Shown here: positions 54,659 through 64,000 of the stretch, in pieces
Layout of the letters: every line of letters begins with the position of its first letter
Numbering within the stretch: position 1 is the stretch's first letter
Assembly (NCBI RefSeq): GCF_007644045.2
Contig: NZ_VMDW02000047.1
Coordinates: forward strand, 1 to 64,000
Direction: 5' to 3'
Length of the DNA: 64,000 nucleotides
Source of the DNA: Vogesella urethralis
Lineage (GTDB): Bacteria > Pseudomonadota > Gammaproteobacteria > Burkholderiales > Chromobacteriaceae
Notes under the pieces: model-generated
The model's database searches: none
What the model saw: the letters and a program-made list of their open reading frames with translations, nothing else
What the model was told of the DNA's origin: nothing
Made by a program: the position numbers and the translations under genes

Positions 54659-55588
54659 TTAAGCGCGATCGGCCATCTTTTCGCCCAGCAGGCCGGACGG
54701 ACGGAAGATCAGCACAGCAATCAGCACCATGAAGGCAAAGATGTCCTGATAGTGCGAGCCCAGGAAACCACCGGTCAGATCGCCGATGTAGCCGGCGCCC
54801 AGACTCTCGATGATACCCAGCAGGATACCGCCGGCTACCGCGCCACCCAGGTTGCCGATGCCACCCAGTACCGCTGCGGTAAACGCTTTCAGACCGATCA
54901 TGAAGCCCATGTAGTAGTGGGCCTGGTCGTAGTTGGTTGCCACCATCACGCCGGCGATGGCGCCAAGGGCGGAACCCATCACGAAGGTAGCGGATACGAT
55001 GGTGTTGACGTTAACCCCCATCAAGCCGGCAACTGCCGGGTTCTGGCTGGTGGCCCGCATGGCGCGGCCCAGCTTGGTTTTTTCTACCACCACCAGCAGG
55101 CCAGCCATCAACGCGATACACAGCACCACGATGCCGACTTGCAGCTGGGTGATGGTGGCACCGAATACGTCGATGGTGTCATGGCTCAGGATGGGCGGGA
55201 ACGGAATGTAGTTACGGCCCCAGATCAGGATGGCAGCCTGCTGCAGCACGATGGACAGGCCGATCGCAGTAATCAGCGGTGCCAGCTTGGGCGCATTGCG
55301 CAGCGGGCGGTAAGCCACGCGCTCGATCACGAAGCCCAGCAGCATGCACGCCGGAATCGCAACCAGAAGACCGATCAGCACCAATGCGGGGCCAGGCAGC
55401 CCGACACCGGCGTTGGTCAACGCGGTGATGACGGTGATGGTAACCATGGCGCCAAACATCACCACTTCGCCGTGCGCGAAGTTGATGAGGCCCATGATCC
55501 CGTACACCATGGTATAGCCAAGTGCAATCAGGGCATAAATACTGCCCAGCACAAGGCCATTCAGGATCTGTTGCAGAAAAATGTCCAC
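54659..55588 (-). CDS. livH: Branched-chain amino acid ABC transporter permease LivH
   Basis: 309 residues, about eight membrane segments. LNGLVLGSIYALIALGYTMV, YGIMGLINFAHGEVVMFGAM and LKAFTAAVLGGIGNLGGAVA. The start is GTG at 55588, with AAGGAG close before it. First gene of livHMGF. No binding protein (livJ/livK) is encoded next to it, so one must come from elsewhere; the binding protein at 36099 belongs to the other set. Confidence 0.93.
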   Translation of the reverse strand: MDIFLQQILNGLVLGSIYALIALGYTMVYGIMGLINFAHGEVVMFGAMVTITVITALTNAGVGLPGPALVLIGLLVAIPACMLLGFVIERVAYRPLRNAPKLAPLITAIGLSIVLQQAAILIWGRNYIPFPPILSHDTIDVFGATITQLQVGIVVLCIALMAGLLVVVEKTKLGRAMRATSQNPAVAGLMGVNVNTIVSATFVMGSALGAIAGVMVATNYDQAHYYMGFMIGLKAFTAAVLGGIGNLGGAVAGGILLGIIESLGAGYIGDLTGGFLGSHYQDIFAFMVLIAVLIFRPSGLLGEKMADRA

Positions 55589-56084
55589 GGTGGGATCTCC
55601 TTAGATTGATGGTCCCGATAGCTTTTTTGGGGGTTTACCCTCTATATGCCATCTTGTTGGCTTACCACTACAGACTGTCAACTCCAGCAGTAAGCCGAGC
55701 GGATTATGTAGGTGTATCCAATTGACTGTCAATCTTCCAGAAAGCCAGTTTTCACCTTTTTGGCCATTTTTTTTAATTTTTTGCAAGTTATTGATTTTAT
55801 TGATTATTTTTAGTCGAAATGGCGCCACAGCAATATATTGCAGTGCAAAATATTACGCATTTGGGATGTTATTTTTGTAAAAGCTGAATTTCACAAATTT
55901 TCGTTTTCCAACCAATTGAACGCAGTAAATATTCCTTTCCGAAAATTCATGTTGCGATGGCGTTTCGTTTAGCACCTAGGTTCGCAAACGATATTCTGTA
56001 TACAATCTACCGTATTCGGTTTTGATCGCAGCATGAAAAAAGCCGCAGCCCGGAGGCTGCGGCTTTATCGGCCGGTGGCGACGC
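55589..56084. other. AT-rich intergenic, livH promoter region and astB terminator
   Basis: 496 bases, markedly AT-rich between about 55740 and 55960 (runs such as TTTTTTTTAATTTTTTGC). Likely holds the livH promoter and possibly sites for regulators; I cannot define them. A terminator for astB is at 56033-56066. No gene. Confidence 0.55.
56033..56066 (-). terminator. Rho-independent terminator after astB
   Basis: AAAGCCGCAGCC, CGGA loop, GGCTGCGGCTTT; on the minus strand followed by TTTTTT. Confidence 0.9.
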
Positions 56085-59918
<3,834 letters not shown>

Positions 59919-59922
<4 letters not shown>

Positions 59923-60956
59923 GCTTGTACTCTCCCGTGTTCCGGCAACAGCGGCACCGCGCACAGGCGCTGGCCATTGCCGACGCCCAGTGCTCGGGCG
60001 GTTTCCTGGGTAATGAAAATCACGTCGCCCACCACGCTGGCGTGGGCCTGGGTGGCGGCAAACTGGCCACTACGATGGTTGGACAGCAGCATTTCCTGGC
60101 TACCCGACGGCAACGACGGGCCGGCTTCCACCGCGTAGGTGTGTTGCTGGCGCAGGCTGAACAGCTGGTCTACCTCGGCGGTCAGCACCGCGCCGCCGTC
60201 GAAGATATCGATGTAGTCGTCGGCTTCGAAACCCTCGCGCGACAGGATGCTGAACGGGCGCTCGAAGTCGGGGTGAATCTGGCCGATGGCGTTCTGCGCC
60301 TGGTCTGGCAGCAGTGGCACGTAGATCGGGTAAGTCGGCATCAGCTCGGCGATGAAGGTTTTGCTGCGCTGGGCGAAGGCCTGCTCCACCTGCGGGAAAT
60401 CCATATTGAAGAAGCGGCGACCGATGGCGTCCCAGAACGGCGACTGGTTGTCGGCATCCAGCATGCCCTGCATTTCCACCAGGATGCGGCGGCCAAAGCG
60501 CTCGCGGGCAGCGGCCATATACAGCAGACGGGCACGCGACAGCAGCTCGTAAGCGCGCATTGTGTACTGCGGGTCGCAGTAGAAACCGCACAGCTGTACC
60601 AGGCCGGTCAGGTCGTGACACATGGTCAGCACGTGGATGCGGTTGTTCACCTTCAGTGCACGCGACGCGTGCACCATGGTTTCGCTGCGGTAGCTGTAGA
60701 ACGGCTCTTCAAAGCCGGCGGATGCGCTGATGGAGGCGGTACCGACCACGCGGCCTTCGTCCTCCAGCACAAACATGTAGTACTCGCGTCCGGTACCCGC
60801 AATCGCCTCGTGTTCGAAGGCGCCCAGCGAGTTCTGGATCTTTTCGTAAAGCTTTTCCCGATTGTTCGGCAAGCTGGTTACGCCGATTCCGCTCTCCACC
60901 GCCATGTGTTCCACATGCGGCAGATCGGAAATGCGTACAGGGCGCACGATCAGCAT
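59919..60956 (-). CDS. aruF: Arginine N-succinyltransferase, alpha-type subunit
   Basis: 345 residues, AstA family: LIVRPVRISDLPHVEHMAVE, SGIGVTSLPNNREKLYEKI, CHDLTGLVQLCGFYCDPQYT. Homologous along the whole length to the following gene. By position the AruF-like subunit. In pseudomonads the pair also acts on ornithine. Start ATG 60956; the open frame upstream to 61007 lacks family similarity. Confidence 0.88.
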
Positions 60957-61061
60957 GTCAGCCTCTCTCTCGTTGTAATGTGAATGCAGGCGCAGGGCAG
61001 CCCGCACCGCTGCCCAGGCAGGCAGCGGCGTTCCTTTGTATTGGGATGAAACGGGACGAAC

Positions 61062-62807
<1,746 letters not shown>

Positions 62808-63791
62808 ATGGCCGAAGCCAGGTTGCTGATCGTCGAAGACAGCAAGACGCAGCGCGCATTCTATGGCAGCGTTTTCGAGGGCCATTACACGCTGCGCTTT
62901 GCCACCAACGGCAAAGAAGCACTGGACTGTGTGGCAACGGAAGTGCCCGATGTCATCCTGCTGGACGTGGAAATGCCCGAGCTGGACGGTTACGCCGTGT
63001 GCCGCCAGCTGCGTGCGCAGGAGCACGAAATGCCGATCCTGTTCGTATCGGCCCACGTGGAGCTGTCCGACCGGCTGCAAGGCTACGATGTCGGCGGCAA
63101 TGATTTCCTGTGCAAACCGATCGACCCGCGCGAGCTGGTACTGAAAGTGGAGCTGGTGCTGCGCCAGCGCGAAGAACAAATGCGGCTGCAGGAAACCGGC
63201 CGCACCGCCTTCTCGGCCGCCATGACCGCGATGAGCGCCATGTCGGAAATGGGCGTGCTGATCGACTTCATCCGCAACGTGTCCAAGCTGGGTAACTATG
63301 TGGACATCGCCGGCGCCATCTGCACCACACTGGAAGCGTACGGCCTGCACGGCTGCCTGCAAATCTACGGCACCGAAGGCGAACACCTGCAATCCACCGA
63401 CGGCCAGGCCACGCCGCTGGAAGCCAGCATCATCGCCAACGCCCGCACGCTGACCCATATTTATTCGTCCGGCAGCAACACCTCGTTCAACTACCCGCAT
63501 TGCTGCCTGGTGATCCGCGACATGCCGCTGGAAGACGAAGACCGTTGCGGCCGCCTGCGCGACCACCTGGCCATCCTGGCCGAAGTGGCCGCCACCCGCG
63601 CCCAGGCATTGGACGAGCTGCACCGCGAGATCAAGCAGCTGGAAGCCCGGCTGCAAGACCAGCAAGCCGCGCTAGTAGCGCTGCGCCGGCGCTTGCCGGC
63701 CGCCAGCGCCACGCTGGGCCTGAACCCGGACCAGCAAACCGGCCTCGGCCGCATCTTCGACCAGTTGCTGATCACCGCCCCCAGGGATTGA
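62808..63791 (+). CDS. Response regulator with unrecognised output region
   Basis: 327 residues. Receiver domain 1-120: LLIVEDSKTQRAFYG, phospho-Asp in VILLDVEMPELDGYAV, Ser in ILFVSAHVELSD, Lys in DFLCKPIDPRE. Then a region of about 130 residues (TAFSAAMTAMSAMSEMGVLI onwards) with no output domain I recognise, containing YPHCCLVIRDMPLEDED, and a coiled coil near 265-295 (ELHREIKQLEARLQDQQAAL). GAAAGGAGACCGGC is the ribosome site. No adjacent kinase. It may act through protein contact rather than as a DNA-binding regulator. Confidence 0.82.
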   Translation: MAEARLLIVEDSKTQRAFYGSVFEGHYTLRFATNGKEALDCVATEVPDVILLDVEMPELDGYAVCRQLRAQEHEMPILFVSAHVELSDRLQGYDVGGNDFLCKPIDPRELVLKVELVLRQREEQMRLQETGRTAFSAAMTAMSAMSEMGVLIDFIRNVSKLGNYVDIAGAICTTLEAYGLHGCLQIYGTEGEHLQSTDGQATPLEASIIANARTLTHIYSSGSNTSFNYPHCCLVIRDMPLEDEDRCGRLRDHLAILAEVAATRAQALDELHREIKQLEARLQDQQAALVALRRRLPAASATLGLNPDQQTGLGRIFDQLLITAPRD

Positions 63792-63885
63792 GGCGCAAGG
63801 TGCTGTAGCCACTGGCCTACAGCGCGCTTTTGCGGCAAGCTCTGCCTCCCTGCCCGCCGGCGCGGCCCCTGCATGGAGAGCAAGC

Positions 63886-64000
63886 ATGACTACCCCCCTC
63901 AACGTCGCCCTGATCGGTTACGGCTACGCCGGCCGCACTTTTCACGCGCCGCTGCTGCGCGCCGAACCGCGTTTCCGCCTGCACACCATCGTCAGCAGCA
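63886..64000 (+). CDS. Gfo/Idh/MocA-family oxidoreductase, N-terminal part
   Basis: Runs off the window. 38 residues visible: a Rossmann NAD(P) start VALIGYGYAGRTFHAPLLRA, typical of the Gfo/Idh/MocA family with the YdgJ-like start. GGAGAGCAAGC precedes the ATG. The substrate cannot be predicted. Confidence 0.8.
   Translation, partial: MTTPLNVALIGYGYAGRTFHAPLLRAEPRFRLHTIVSS

Noticed and set aside
53105-55609. 834-codon open frame opposite livG-livM-livH
   Set aside because: Covers three conserved genes on the other strand; rich in His and Gln as expected from antisense of membrane protein codons.

Overview
The window looks like chromosomal DNA of a high-GC betaproteobacterium of the order Neisseriales, probably Chromobacteriaceae-like. 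The main supports are a xseB-ispA-dxs operon, an aruCFGDB-type arginine succinyltransferase operon, a MerR-family LiuR with its operators, and Neisseria-like ValS. The genus is inferred from recalled protein similarity and not proven. No rRNA, tRNA or CRISPR array was seen.

Layout. 1-2590: mobile-element debris. This comprises the tail of an IS3-family transposase, an internally deleted tyrosine recombinase, an internally deleted IS5-family element with intact ends, and about 1.1 kb with no recognisable gene. 2594-6165: a PHB-depolymerase-like esterase with a phasin-like partner, then two orphan solute-binding-like proteins. 6166-8230: a RAYT transposase with an adjacent REP array and several other palindromic repeat families. 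8244-9606: an AT-rich two-gene cassette, a small membrane protein plus a ParA/MinD-type ATPase with a C-terminal membrane hairpin. This is the best candidate for an undescribed system. 9679-24070: housekeeping and core genes (valS, a double-receiver diguanylate cyclase, an SDR, TerC, xseB-ispA-dxs, an MgtC-family protein, folE2 behind a Zur-like box, an alpha/beta hydrolase, dsbD).

24333-46229: a large branched-chain amino acid / acyl-CoA catabolic region. It encodes LiuR and carries four near-identical 18-bp palindromes (consensus GTTTACGTTAACGTAAAC), placed before the thiolase-acyl-CoA dehydrogenase operon, between liuR and a 3-hydroxyacyl-CoA dehydrogenase, before a CoA-ligase/ABC-transporter operon, and before mmsA and its followers. 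Together the genes give a valine route (acyl-CoA dehydrogenase, enoyl-CoA hydratase, 3-hydroxyisobutyryl-CoA hydrolase, mmsB, mmsA), beta-oxidation-type steps with a thiolase, and an uptake-plus-activation module of two acyl-CoA-synthetase-like enzymes around a complete Liv-type ABC transporter. A short CACGAAAA-type palindromic repeat has spread only between the genes of this region.

46495-64000: rhlE, a TPR protein, rsgA, a MoaB/CinA-like protein, a YdcF-like protein, a second Liv transporter (livHMGF, no binding protein), the arginine succinyltransferase operon (aruC-aruF-aruG-astD-astB, no astE), a response regulator with an unrecognised output region, and the start of a Gfo/Idh/MocA oxidoreductase.

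Across the whole window a short motif, GGTTGGCCGCA (or its complement), recurs between genes and at gene ends. It often sits as close inverted pairs, recalling the DNA uptake sequences of Neisseriaceae but with a different sequence.
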